From Paludibacteraceae bacterium (GTDB lineage Bacteria; Bacteroidota; Bacteroidia; Bacteroidales; Paludibacteraceae): a stretch of DNA of 33,819 nt. A program made the translations under genes and the position numbers. Of this stretch, positions 26,804 through 33,819 are shown in pieces (the stretch's first letter is position 1; the number at the start of each line of letters is the position of its first letter). The notes below the pieces were generated by a model that did no database searches, had not been told where the DNA came from, and saw nothing but the letters and a program-made list of their open reading frames with translations. Where the stretch lies: positions 1-33,819 of the forward strand of contig JAFSTG010000088.1 of the NCBI GenBank assembly GCA_017450605.1, in the 5' to 3' direction.

Positions 26804-27137
26804 ATCTTTAACAAAAAATTCCTAAAAAAATCCACCATTTAGCGCAGCTAACACAGATTAGAACAGACTTATCTCTATGTCTCCACCTCTCTGTTGATTT
26901 TAATTAACCGCAGATTGAACTGATTAGGCAGATTGGAACAGATTTCTTATATTTGCTTTTCACTTTTCAACTTTCTAAATGTAATCTCACTCAGATGACA
27001 CGTAGTTTACATCTCAATTTTCAAATTTCAATTTTTTTATTTCTTTGTTGTTAATGATTTTCATAGGTGTTTGCAGTCTGATATCGCTTGCAAAATTACA
27101 TTTTTTTGTCAATATTCGGTAATGTTTGATAGATATA
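26804..27137. other. AT-rich gap with degenerate CAGATT repeats
   Basis: No gene seen. Related 14-bp units CAGATTAGAACAGA (26854) and CAGATTGGAACAGA (26929), plus a partial copy at 26911, are scattered here. The only frame present (27014 on the minus strand) is low-complexity and not protein-like. Confidence 0.5.
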
Positions 27138-27350
27138 TTATTGTTCACCGTTTTTCCATTTGTCGTATTCTCCTTTGTCTTTTTGCTTCTTGTTGGCAAA
27201 GTGGATTAGCATTAAGCCGATGAAACCGACTAATAATCCGCCTGATAGTTTCTGAACGAAAGCGTCAGTTGCTCCGGAAACTATCGCTATAAACGCTACT
27301 ATGAGGTTGAGTGCGCCAAGGATAGCGAATATGTAACCTGTTATTTTCAT
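27138..27350 (-). CDS. Small two-helix membrane protein
   Basis: 70 residues: two hydrophobic helices (about 3-25 and 37-52) and a charged Lys-rich tail (KKQKDKGEYDKWKNGEQ). The size, clean topology and a start 8 bp after the preceding small gene support a real gene. No family recognised. It is the last gene of a minus-strand run that includes a membrane-anchored J-domain protein. Confidence 0.65.
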   Translation of the reverse strand: MKITGYIFAILGALNLIVAFIAIVSGATDAFVQKLSGGLLVGFIGLMLIHFANKKQKDKGEYDKWKNGEQ

Positions 27351-27358
27351 GGCTGTTG

Positions 27359-27553
27359 TTACTTTCTCTCTACGTCTTCAAATTCAACATCTTTTTTCTT
27401 TGAACATAGAGTGATAATCAGTCCTATGATGGGTGATAAAAATATGCTTGCGGCGAAAGCCCACCCGAAACCGATATTACGTTTTGAACCAAGCCAGCCT
27501 ATTAAGGCTGCGAAAATGAGTAAGACGATAAATGTAAATACTTGTTGTTCCAT
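27359..27553 (-). CDS. Small two-helix membrane protein
   Basis: 64 residues: two hydrophobic segments (about 5-20 and 28-50) joined by GSKRNIGFGWAF, and a charged tail (KKKDVEFEDVERK). It resembles generic small inner-membrane proteins that follow chaperone-like genes. It lies 6 bp after the J-domain gene and 8 bp before the next small gene, so all three are probably one transcript. Function unknown. Confidence 0.7.
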   Translation of the reverse strand: MEQQVFTFIVLLIFAALIGWLGSKRNIGFGWAFAASIFLSPIIGLIITLCSKKKDVEFEDVERK

Positions 27554-27559
27554 AATGAT

Positions 27560-27961
27560 TTATATTTTAATGTTAAGTTTATGTTCTGCTTCTTTCTGTA
27601 GTTCAACCAAGCGGTTGTAGTTAGTTTTGTTTTCTGTAATCTGCTGAAACAGGTGATTCGCTATTTGATTTTGTTCGGTATCTGTGAACCGGTCAGGATG
27701 GCAGACTGCTTTGAGTTTGTTGTATAATTCTTGCGCTTTGAACACTTGCATTGTGTTCGACCAATCTGTAGGTTGGTTGATAATCGCTTGTTCGGCTTGA
27801 TATTGCTTGCTGCGAGATGCTTTGTGCATCATGGTTTGAGCAATTATTATCAGCACCAAGATGACGTTTAGTATCAAAAGCGTGATGTTCAACCAGTTGA
27901 ATGGGTTAGCATTAGAACTCATATTTGCGGTTGCTATACTATCAGTTATTATTGTGTCCAT
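27560..27961 (-). CDS. Membrane-anchored J-domain protein
   Basis: 133 residues. One membrane helix near the N-terminus (about 21-43), then a short linker and a C-terminal J-like segment with the essential HPD tripeptide (residues 88-90, within YNKLKAVCHPDRF). J-domains stimulate Hsp70 ATPase, so this should recruit a DnaK-type chaperone to the inner face of the membrane. The segment is shorter and more divergent than that of DnaJ, with no Gly/Phe or zinc region. Its start overlaps the end of the upstream gene by 20 bp, which suggests translational coupling. Confidence 0.8.
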   Translation of the reverse strand: MDTIITDSIATANMSSNANPFNWLNITLLILNVILVLIIIAQTMMHKASRSKQYQAEQAIINQPTDWSNTMQVFKAQELYNKLKAVCHPDRFTDTEQNQIANHLFQQITENKTNYNRLVELQKEAEHKLNIKI

Positions 27962-28376
27962 CTGAATTGTTATTTAAGTAGTTGTAGTTGTTGCTGTATC
28001 CGAGTACAAGGAAGTCTTTTATCTGCCAGCGGCATCCATAGTTGCCAACATCGCAATGTACTTCGAGAGTATCGAAGCCGAGTACGACTAATTTGCGGAC
28101 TAAGTTGTCATCGTTCAGTATGGCTTCACCAATCAGTTTGATGTCGTTTCTGCTTAATTGTTGTCCGGTGAAGGCTTTGATACGGAACCCAGAGTACAGC
28201 CAGTGGGAGTGAGAATGTTTATATTCGGAGCATCCCCTCGATATTTCAGCCTGAAGGAGTACGGGCATTAGTCCGGCGATAAATGCTTTTTGGGCATCTG
28301 TGTTGAACCCCATAATAAGGTCGGTTCGATCAGAATGGTTATTAAACCATTGAAGAATTTTAATCCAAATGTTCAT
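27942..28376 (-). CDS. Conserved-looking protein of unknown function
   Basis: 144 residues, no signal peptide or membrane helix. His- and Cys-containing stretches (GCSEYKHSHSHWLYSGF and LEVHCDVGNYGCRW) might bind metal, but this is speculative. The C-terminus is Asn-rich (YNYLNNNSDGHNNN). It overlaps the J-domain gene by 20 bp and is probably coupled to it, so it may act with the chaperone. I recognise no family. Confidence 0.7.
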   Translation of the reverse strand: MNIWIKILQWFNNHSDRTDLIMGFNTDAQKAFIAGLMPVLLQAEISRGCSEYKHSHSHWLYSGFRIKAFTGQQLSRNDIKLIGEAILNDDNLVRKLVVLGFDTLEVHCDVGNYGCRWQIKDFLVLGYSNNYNYLNNNSDGHNNN

Positions 28377-28443
28377 AAATTTTAATGTTAGCTTGCAAAA
28401 ATGACTAAAATCACTAACTTAAGTTCCTTACCTATTAATAGGT

Positions 28444-28602
28444 TATCGCGTTAGCGATATAATGTTAAAAGCGAATTATGGATTCCATCTTTAATCTTTT
28501 TATTTTGATTTTTTCGGTGTATCGAACACCCGAAAAAATCAGATAGACAAGAGGAGATATTGAACATTAGGTTTCTATTAACATTTAACGGCTAACGCCG
28601 TA
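28444..28602. repeat. Nested palindromic intergenic element
   Basis: Centre: a 12-bp perfect inverted repeat, TGATTTTTTCGG (28506-28517) with CCGAAAAAATCA (28530-28541), extended by TGT/ACA. Flanks: two small hairpins in mirror orientation, TATCGC-GTTA-GCGATA (28444-28459) and ACGGC-TAAC-GCCGT (28588-28601), each next to a TGTTAA/TTAACA box. Stem bases differ between the two hairpins but pairing is kept within each. It fills most of the 265-bp gap between two genes and looks like a dispersed palindromic or MITE-like unit. Confidence 0.75.
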
Positions 28603-28641
28603 TGTATTCGATAATACTTTACACATAGACACATACAAAAT

Positions 28642-29412
28642 TTAATTTAGTAAAATGTATAAAATGGCTAAAATGGCTAAAATGACCAAATATAACACCC
28701 ATGCAATAATACTAAAGGTGATATCTTTTTTTTCTCGGCGTTCAATCTCTTTTTTTATAGGCTCTTCTATTTTTATGATTTGTAGGTTGATGTCGTTGAT
28801 TTGATTACCTTTGTATTGTTGTAGTTTTTTCCTAATTTCTTTATATTTTTGGCTTTCGATGATATTGATTTTCTGATTAATGTAAGACGTATTTATTTTG
28901 TTTATAAAGTTTTGGATTTCAGACAGAAAGGCTGTATAATCTAAATAATCAAGTCGTTGACGGATTTTATTCAGATATGATTTGTATTGTGTACTATGAT
29001 AGAGATTGTCTAATTGCAAGATATCGTTTTTTTTCTCTTCTATCATAGATAAGATGCTATTGGCGTCATGTGCTATTGTGGCATCGTTGCGGTAGATAAA
29101 GGGTTCAATACTTTTTTTCAGATAGTCATATAGTCTGCTTGCGTTGATTGAAATCCCGAGTTCGTTGATTGCTTGTGTGAGAATTTGTCGGAATTCGTCG
29201 GTCAGTTCGTTATCTTTAATGTCGTGCCAGCAAGATTGATTATGTTTTAATTGGTCGGTTATATCAATGGCAACATCTACTTTATGTTTATCATAGGGTT
29301 GCATGAATTTTTGAGGGTAGCATTTGTCAAGTAATTCTTCATATAATGTATTATATGGAGTCATGGTGAGAGAAGACATTGTTTCCCATATTATATTGTC
29401 GTTAGTCGGCAT
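28642..29412 (-). CDS. Tail-anchored protein with degenerate J-like segment
   Basis: 256 residues. Residues 22-36 (TLYEELLDKCYPQKF) align with the neighbouring J protein's ELYNKLKAVCHPDRF, but HPD is replaced by YPQ (32-34), so Hsp70 stimulation is unlikely in the usual way. The middle (about 120-225) is charged and helical, probably coiled coil. One C-terminal membrane helix (about 232-254, IIAWVLYLVILAILAILYILL) makes it tail-anchored, with the bulk in the cytoplasm. It overlaps the preceding gene by 11 bp and is separated from the J-domain genes by the palindromic element at 28444. Low GC content. Confidence 0.75.
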   Translation of the reverse strand: MPTNDNIIWETMSSLTMTPYNTLYEELLDKCYPQKFMQPYDKHKVDVAIDITDQLKHNQSCWHDIKDNELTDEFRQILTQAINELGISINASRLYDYLKKSIEPFIYRNDATIAHDANSILSMIEEKKNDILQLDNLYHSTQYKSYLNKIRQRLDYLDYTAFLSEIQNFINKINTSYINQKINIIESQKYKEIRKKLQQYKGNQINDINLQIIKIEEPIKKEIERREKKDITFSIIAWVLYLVILAILAILYILLN

Positions 29413-30136
29413 AGTTTCGTTTATATTTGTAGATTAAGAAAATAAGTGCTGCAATTCCAATCATTCCCATTAAGGCAGCAATAGATGTGTAGATGATATT
29501 GTTATTGGTTGGCTTGCGATAATCTGTTTTCCACTGAAAGGAATCGATGGCTTTGTTGATACAATCTCTAAATTCATCGGCATCAGAAACTCGGTATGAT
29601 GTTATTATAATCGCACTATTTTTACTATTTTGTAGTCTGTAAAGTGTACACATTACGGCACCTTCAAGACCTGTACGTGTATAGCGAACACGGGTTGCAT
29701 AATATCCTTTTGACGTTTGGAATATATCAATGGTAGGTTCGCAATAGGGGAGGTATTCAAATGGTTTTGATTGGTGGTCACATTCGCTTAATAGTTGTGT
29801 TCTGATTTCGGGTGTTATGTTAGGTTCATCGTTGCAACATTGGTATGTGCCGTGTGGCATGTCGGTTACTGCAATGAGTATTCGGCTATATTGTTTTAGA
29901 GCGGTGGTGTCAATTTGCCCTAATCCTTTTTGCTGAAAGACGATAGAGTAATAACCATTAGATGAACTTGCCGTGGGTAAGTGCCTTGTATATTCATCGC
30001 TGTCTTTTCGTAATTCATAGATATTGCTATCCACGTCGATAGAGATAATTCCATAAAAAGAATAAGTTTCTGCTTTTGTGACTGTAAGGCTGAGAGTGAA
30101 AATTATGAGTAATATGTTCCTGATGTGTTTTGGCAT
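29402..30136 (-). CDS. Exported single-pass membrane protein, unknown function
   Basis: 244 residues. Signal peptide (about 1-22, IRNILLIIFTLSLTVTKA), a periplasmic domain of about 190 residues, one C-terminal membrane helix (about 212-236) and a short basic tail (YKYKRNYAD). Four or more Cys residues in the outside part (QCCNDE, SECDHQ, YLPYCEP) could form disulfides. It has its own promoter about 20 nt upstream and overlaps the next gene by 11 bp. No family recognised. Together with the tail-anchored neighbour it could form a periplasm-to-cytoplasm pair. Confidence 0.75.
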   Translation of the reverse strand: MPKHIRNILLIIFTLSLTVTKAETYSFYGIISIDVDSNIYELRKDSDEYTRHLPTASSSNGYYSIVFQQKGLGQIDTTALKQYSRILIAVTDMPHGTYQCCNDEPNITPEIRTQLLSECDHQSKPFEYLPYCEPTIDIFQTSKGYYATRVRYTRTGLEGAVMCTLYRLQNSKNSAIIITSYRVSDADEFRDCINKAIDSFQWKTDYRKPTNNNIIYTSIAALMGMIGIAALIFLIYKYKRNYAD

Positions 30137-30162
30137 GTTGGTGTGCTGAATGTTTTGTGCTG

Positions 30163-30196
30163 CAAAGTTAGGCGTTTTTGCAATATGTTTTTCAAA
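30163..30196 (-). promoter_or_regulatory. Promoter for the exported protein / J-like gene pair
   Basis: Minus strand: TTTG (30193-30196), a 22-bp spacer and TAACTTTG (30163-30170). The predicted start is near 30157, about 20 nt before the ATG at 30136. Confidence 0.65.
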
Positions 30197-30291
30197 ATTT
30201 GCTTGTTTGCAAGGCTTGCAAATGGTTTATGATGGTTCTTTTATGGTAATTACTTTTTGTTTGATATTTGTTTGCATTCTCATACAAAAAG

Positions 30292-30454
30292 TTAGCGTGA
30301 ACTTTCGTCCGCTTCATTTGATTATCTGAGGTCTTCGACTACCTTAATGTTTCAAATGTATGCACGGAAAACTCACGCTAAAACGCGCGCGTGCATAAAC
30401 CGTACTTGAAACATTAATGATTTCTGAAGTTGTCGAAGTTCCAGATAATCAAGT
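30292..30454. repeat. Large imperfect palindrome of about 135 bp
   Basis: Arm pairs in order from outside: TTGATTATCTG (30318-30328) with CAGATAATCAA (30442-30452); TTCGAC (30334) with GTCGAA (30432); TTAATGTTTCAA (30344-30355) with TTGAAACATTAA (30406-30417); TATGCACG (30359-30366) with CGTGCATA (30390-30397). The loop contains TCACGCTAA, which also pairs with TTAGCGTGA just outside (30292-30300). It is non-coding and looks like a MITE or a structured-RNA/DNA cruciform element. It could be a terminator for neither gene, as no T-run follows. Confidence 0.85.
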
Positions 30455-30636
30455 TTGGCTTATAACGCTTTATTGTGGTGCAACGCTTTGCACACTTTAT
30501 GTCTTGTTATTATGTTATGTCTATTTTATATGTATTTATGCCTATGTTACCGCTTTTTTACGCTATCGGTGGTAGCGGTGCTGTTTAATGTCGGCAAATA
30601 ACAGACTAATTATTAGGCAAGCAACTGCTCAATTAT
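30455..30636. other. AT-rich spacer downstream of MNT-HEPN remnant
   Basis: No gene. Contains a small hairpin GTGCAA-CGCT-TTGCAC near 30478 and pyrimidine-rich sequence. Confidence 0.4.
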
Positions 30637-31089
30637 TTAGATAAGTTCGTATGCCAATGGTTTCAATTCATCCAAATCCTCACGCGACACATCGTAAACT
30701 ACGTCATAGTCAGCCTTCTCACGCATATTCTCTATGACTGCAACAAAATGTCCGAAATTGGAATCAATGATGCCTGTTTTGATGAATTGCTGATGAAATT
30801 GTGCATGGGTGCCATGATGCGACTTCGTACTTATACCATGTTTAACAAACAAGGCATGAATGCCATGAAAAACAGCATCGTAGAAACGATTTGCAGCAGC
30901 TGATACCGAATATCTTTAATAACTGTCTCCATCAGCAAGGCAATAGTGCTTTTTCTAAATGCAGTAATCAAAGTCTTCACGATTGTCGCCACGGGCACGC
31001 GAGCCATAAAGCCAAAGGGAAGAACCCCTGGGCAATATTGATTTGGCTGTTTGTCGAATCAACGATATTATCTCGTTAATATTGGGCAT
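30637..31089 (-). pseudogene. Decayed MNT nucleotidyltransferase-HEPN toxin-antitoxin remnant
   Basis: From the ATG at 31089 the frame reads 44 codons of a minimal nucleotidyltransferase with the hallmark YGSRARGDNRED and a D-x-D-like FDY, then stops (TAG at 30955). The same frame continues to a second stop (TAA at 30916), and then reads 92 codons of a HEPN domain: AAANRFYDAVFHGIHALF, HGISTKSHHG, and MREKADYD near the end. In intact modules the MNT protein AMPylates and neutralises the HEPN RNase. Here the C-terminal part of MNT and N-terminal part of HEPN are missing and joined through two stops, so an internal deletion is likely. The small frame 30637-30852 is only the HEPN tail. A consensus promoter remains upstream. 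Confidence 0.8.
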
Positions 31090-31654
31090 GGAAGAATGAT
31101 TAATAATCGCTATATAATTTCAAATCCTATTGACCTTGTCCTTAGCGGCACATAGAAACAAAAAGGCTTTAAGATTCAGTCGCAAAAGTAGTAATATTTT
31201 CTTGAACACGCAAATGTTTTCACAAAAAAATTCTGCATAACATGCAGTGCTTAACAGAAGTGGAAACTAAAGTTTTCCACGATTTATTACCACCTTATCA
31301 TATTTTTCTTTATCCACAAATTAAACACTACTTTTCTTCTATTTTTTCGTCCAAAATTATCCAAAACTATAATTTCAGGCTCAAGAAGTGGGAAACTTGA
31401 GTAACGAATTTAACTAACAACTGTGTTTTCTTATTCCTTAAACAGGTCGTCTATGGTTATTTCAGCCAAGACATTACTTGAATATGTGTTTTTTGCTAAA
31501 CCATAGGTCGTTATGAAGACAGGCATTATGCCGTTGTGCGTTCCTGTTTATTAACAAAAACAGCTTGTCTCATGCGAAACTTCATATCCTCACTCTTGTC
31601 TATCAAATACGGAGTGGTGCTATATTTTATCCCTAATATATTGATAATTTTGAT
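31090..31654. other. AT-rich gap between remnant and metK
   Basis: No convincing gene. Apart from the promoter at 31183, it holds GTGGAAAC/GTTTTCCAC (near 31259) and CTATGGTT/AACCATAG (31453 and 31500) inverted pairs. AGAAGTGGAAACT near 31257 recurs as AGAAGTGGGAAACT near 31384. These may be mobile-element scars, but no transposase is readable. Confidence 0.4.
31183..31214 (-). promoter_or_regulatory. Promoter upstream of the MNT-HEPN remnant
   Basis: Minus strand: TTTG (31211-31214), a 20-bp spacer and TACTTTTG (31183-31190). The start would be near 31177, about 88 nt before the remnant's ATG. Confidence 0.55.
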
Positions 31655-31683
31655 AAAAACACCGCAACACGGGTGCTACGGTG
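31655..31683 (-). terminator. Intrinsic terminator after metK
   Basis: Minus strand: CACCG (31679-31683) pairs with CGGTG (31660-31664), with inner CAC/GTG pairing, followed by TTTTT (31655-31659). It begins 23 bp after the metK stop. Confidence 0.85.
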
Positions 31684-31705
31684 AAGTGGGGTTAAATCAA
31701 GCAAT

Positions 31706-32965
31706 TTATTCTAAATGAAAATGATGCTTGATGGCTTCCACCTTGTCGAGCTTCTCCCATGTAAATAGTTCTACTTTTATTCGTTTCTCTTTGCCCGAGG
31801 AGTCAATGAATGTCTTTTCCACTATCTGCGGAGTGCGACCTACATGACCATAAGCTGCCGTTTGCTGATAGACAGGCTGGCGAAGTTTGAGTTGCTGCTC
31901 GATATCGCCCGGGCGCAAGGGGAAGAGCTGTGGAATACATTCGGCTATCTGAGCGTCGGAAAGCCCGACATGAGCAGTGCCATGAGTATTGACATAGATA
32001 CTAACCGGTTCTGCCACACCTATAGCATAACTCAGTTGCACCAACATCTCGTCTGCCACGCCGGCTGCCACCATATTCTTGGCTATATAACGAGCTGCGT
32101 ATGCTGCCGAGCGGTCAACCTTACTGGGGTCTTTGCCCGAGAAGGCACCACCACCGTGTGCACCTCTGCCACCATAAGTATCTACAATTATCTTTCTGCC
32201 AGTGAGTCCGGTATCGCCATGAGGACCACCAATAACGAACTGCCCTGTCGGGTTAACAAGCAACTTAGAGGTGGTTGAAAGTTCCGTTATAAACTGGTCG
32301 AGCAAAGCAGTATAGGCAGTATCACGGGTCGCAACTCGCGGCAGAAGGATATTTATTATGTCTTCGCGAATCTGCTCCTGACTGACATCGGGGTCGTGCT
32401 GCGTAGAAAGAACTATAGTATCAATACGAAGGGGACGGTTATCGTCGGAATACTCGATTGTAACCTGCGACTTGGCATCGGGGCGCAGATAGGTCATCTG
32501 CTGTTTCTCCTTTCTAATTCGCGCAAGTGTAAAAACGAGTGTGTGCGCGAGGTCGAGAGTGAGCGGCATATAGTTCTCTGTCTCGTTGGTAGCATATCCA
32601 AACATCATTCCCTGGTCGCCAGCCCCCTGCTCTTCTATCGTGCCGCGTGATACACCGCGGTAGATATCTGCCGACTGTTCGTGCAGCGCCGTGAAAATAC
32701 CGCACGAGTTGCCGTCGAACATATACTCTGACTTGGTATAACCTATCTCGTTGATGGTGTCGCGCACCACGCGCTGAACATCAACATAAGAGTTGCTATT
32801 AACCTCGCCTGCCACAACTACCTGTCCGGTAGTAACTAACGTCTCGCACGCCACGTGCGAGTCGGCATCGAGTGCAAGAAAATTATCAAGGATAGCATCT
32901 GATATCTGGTCAGCCACTTTGTCGGGATGACCCTCTGAAACTGATTCCGAAGTAAAATAGTACAT
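31706..32965 (-). CDS. metK: S-adenosylmethionine synthetase
   Basis: 419 residues. It makes S-adenosylmethionine from methionine and ATP in the cytosol. Signatures include [18 protein letters not shown] (from residue 10, with His13 and Asp15 of the active site), [12 protein letters not shown] (ATP-binding loop), [14 protein letters not shown] and [16 protein letters not shown] (P-loop-like). Length is somewhat above the usual 380-400, with extra C-terminal sequence typical of Bacteroidota. It is alone on its transcript, with its own terminator and a long leader that includes a candidate SAM riboswitch with terminator. Two tandem copies of TTTAGAGTTTAGTA/G lie at 32973-33000 between leader and ATG. 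Confidence 0.98.
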   Translation of the reverse strand: MYYFTSESVSEGHPDKVADQISDAILDNFLALDADSHVACETLVTTGQVVVAGEVNSNSYVDVQRVVRDTINEIGYTKSEYMFDGNSCGIFTALHEQSADIYRGVSRGTIEEQGAGDQGMMFGYATNETENYMPLTLDLAHTLVFTLARIRKEKQQMTYLRPDAKSQVTIEYSDDNRPLRIDTIVLSTQHDPDVSQEQIREDIINILLPRVATRDTAYTALLDQFITELSTTSKLLVNPTGQFVIGGPHGDTGLTGRKIIVDTYGGRGAHGGGAFSGKDPSKVDRSAAYAARYIAKNMVAAGVADEMLVQLSYAIGVAEPVSIYVNTHGTAHVGLSDAQIAECIPQLFPLRPGDIEQQLKLRQPVYQQTAAYGHVGRTPQIVEKTFIDSSGKEKRIKVELFTWEKLDKVEAIKHHFHLE

Positions 32966-33016
32966 TGTTTTGTTTAGAGTTTAGTATTTAGAGTTTAGTG
33001 TTTTATAATTAAGTAT

Positions 33017-33051
33017 AAAAAAAACGCAAGCCAGACTGTTTCAGCGGCTTG
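33017..33051 (-). terminator. Attenuator terminator in the metK leader
   Basis: Minus strand: CAAGCC (33046-33051) pairs with GGCTTG (33027-33032), with an inner CTG/CAG step, and is followed within two bases by eight Ts (33017-33024). The only upstream minus-strand promoter is that of metK, so this terminator acts inside the metK leader. Confidence 0.8.
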
Positions 33052-33112
33052 TTCAGCAATTTTAGCATTTTTTAAAGAGGTTGCAAGCAGTCAAATCTAT
33101 CCTCTCTCAATA
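33052..33112 (-). ncRNA. SAM-II-like candidate riboswitch aptamer
   Basis: On the minus strand AGAGG (33106-side, 33101-33105 complement) pairs with CCTCT (33076-33080) as P1. The loop between contains GATTTGAC and TTGCAA, and the 3' part has GCTAAAATTGC, with TTGC able to form a pseudoknot to GCTAA. These boxes and their order resemble the SAM-II (H-type pseudoknot) consensus, though the second helix is short. It starts at the predicted transcript start and is followed by an intrinsic terminator and metK. The class assignment is from memory of the consensus. Confidence 0.6.
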
Positions 33113-33119
33113 GCGGCTG

Positions 33120-33151
33120 CAAAATTAGTTCTTTTTATCAACATAAGCAAC
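33120..33151 (-). promoter_or_regulatory. Promoter for metK leader
   Basis: Minus strand: GTTG (33148-33151, one mismatch), a 20-bp spacer and TAATTTTG (33120-33127, exact -7 box). Transcript start near 33114, giving a leader of about 150 nt. Confidence 0.6.
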
Positions 33152-33156
33152 TATAC

Positions 33157-33187
33157 TTGCAAGAAATATAAAAAAAATGTAAATTTG
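33157..33187 (+). promoter_or_regulatory. Promoter for cmk
   Basis: TTG of CTTG (33157-33159), a 20-bp spacer and TAAATTTG (33180-33187). The start would be near 33193, about 15 nt before the ATG. Its -33 box is about 5 bp from that of the divergent metK promoter. Confidence 0.6.
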
Positions 33188-33207
33188 CAGCCAAATTAAG
33201 AAAAAAC

Positions 33208-33819
33208 ATGAACGGAAAACAAATTATTATAGCAGTTGACGGCTACTCCTCGTGCGGAAAATCGACCATTGCCAAACAACTGGCTGAGCATGCCGGTTAC
33301 ACCTATATCGACACCGGTGCAATGTACCGTGCTGTGGCTCTTTATCTCCACACCAACGGCATTACGATAAGTAAGGACAATGAGGCTGAAATCGAAACTA
33401 TACTTCCACGTATTCATGTTACTTTTACAAAAACGGCTTCTGGTCAGCATGTATGCCTCAACGGAGAGGATGTGGAAACTCAAATCCGTACTCTCAAGAT
33501 TGGCAACCTTGCCTCTCAAGTAAGTACTCTTGGCTCTGTAAGACGCTTTCTTGTTGAGCAACAGCAGGCAATGGGCAAGCAGAAAGGTATCGTGATGGAC
33601 GGCCGCGACATCGGCACAGTAGTATTCCCCAACGCTGAACTCAAACTTTTTCTCACGGCCTCGCCCGAGATTCGTGCCGAGCGGCGCTTCTTAGAGTTAC
33701 AGCAGAAAGGCGAGAACCCTTTGTTTGAAGATGTATTGCGCGATTTGGGCGACCGCGACTACCGCGACACACACCGCGCTGAGAGTCCGCTGAGGCAGGC
33801 AGAAGATGCTGTGGTGATT
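33208..33819 (+). CDS. cmk: Cytidylate kinase, 3' end outside window
   Basis: 204 codons are visible and open to the window end. It phosphorylates CMP and dCMP using ATP. Signatures: P-loop GYSSCGKST (residues 12-20), DTGAMYRAVALYL (from about residue 36, nucleotide-binding), and the CMP-kinase DGRDIGTVVFPNAELKLFLTAS (split as MDGRDIGTVVFP and ELKLFLTAS). The later RDYRDTHRAESPLRQAEDA stretch matches the NMP-kinase lid region (RDxxDxxRxxSPLxxAxDA). The last roughly 20-25 residues are beyond the window. Starts at the ATG at 33208, 15 nt from a good promoter. Divergent from metK. Confidence 0.96.
   Translation, partial: MNGKQIIIAVDGYSSCGKSTIAKQLAEHAGYTYIDTGAMYRAVALYLHTNGITISKDNEAEIETILPRIHVTFTKTASGQHVCLNGEDVETQIRTLKIGNLASQVSTLGSVRRFLVEQQQAMGKQKGIVMDGRDIGTVVFPNAELKLFLTASPEIRAERRFLELQQKGENPLFEDVLRDLGDRDYRDTHRAESPLRQAEDAVVI

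Noticed and set aside
30637..30852. Functional 71-residue HEPN protein
   Set aside because: HEPN sequence continues upstream of this ATG without a usable start; it is the tail of a decayed gene.
31536..31718. 60-codon frame on + strand as a gene
   Set aside because: No family or start context, overlaps the metK terminator and stop.
32973..33000. Two tandem TTTAGAGTTTAGT units as an operator
   Set aside because: Only two near-copies, AT-rich, downstream of the attenuator; no evidence for binding.
1..33819. tRNA or rRNA genes, intact transposases, integrases, replication origin
   Set aside because: Looked for and not seen on either strand.

Overview
The window reads as a stretch of chromosome from a member of the Bacteroidales (phylum Bacteroidota). 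The reasons are: promoters of the TTTG-n(18-22)-TAnnTTTG type throughout; an rplM-rpsI-rpsB-tsf ribosomal block; a large TonB-receptor-like barrel with a carboxypeptidase-like N-terminal domain; a lipoprotein-type TamA/BamA homologue; and a DUF4954-like beta-helix protein. I cannot name genus or species.

Region 1 (1-14511, + strand) is the most unusual part: a tightly packed six-gene cluster for an envelope machine. It holds a membrane protein cut by the window start, an actin/Hsp70-fold ATPase, a second two-helix membrane protein with a long helical cytoplasmic part, a 1938-residue giant, a membrane-anchored transglutaminase-like protein and an HExxH membrane protein. The giant appears to join a SEDS-type (FtsW/RodA) polytopic domain to a complete penicillin-binding transpeptidase (SSLK, SDN, KTG). 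I read this as a non-canonical peptidoglycan-synthesis or remodelling assembly in which a cytosolic actin-like ATPase is coupled through membrane proteins to a fused polymerase/transpeptidase. That is inference from motifs and gene order.

Region 2 (14520-22927) holds a TrmH/SpoU rRNA methyltransferase gene (-) divergent from a TamA/BamA-family outer-membrane protein gene (+) with interleaved promoters, then a TonB-receptor-like barrel and the DUF4954-like protein (both -). A 0.7 kb non-coding gap with G-rich tandem repeats follows.

Region 3 (23383-26803, - strand) is the core translation block rplM-rpsI-rpsB-tsf. It has a strong promoter, a roughly 200-nt structured leader before rplM, a large hairpin between rpsI and rpsB, and a clear intrinsic terminator after tsf.

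Region 4 (26804-31705) is AT-rich accessory DNA between core genes. It carries two tiny membrane proteins, a membrane-anchored J-domain protein (HPD present) overlapping an unknown gene, a protein with a J-like segment whose HPD is replaced by YPQ, an exported/membrane protein, two large palindromic intergenic elements, and the decayed remains of a MNT-HEPN nucleotidyltransferase/toxin pair.

Region 5 (31655-33819) is metK (-) and the start of cmk (+), divergent. The metK leader has a SAM-II-like candidate aptamer followed by an intrinsic terminator before the start codon, which suggests SAM-dependent transcription attenuation.
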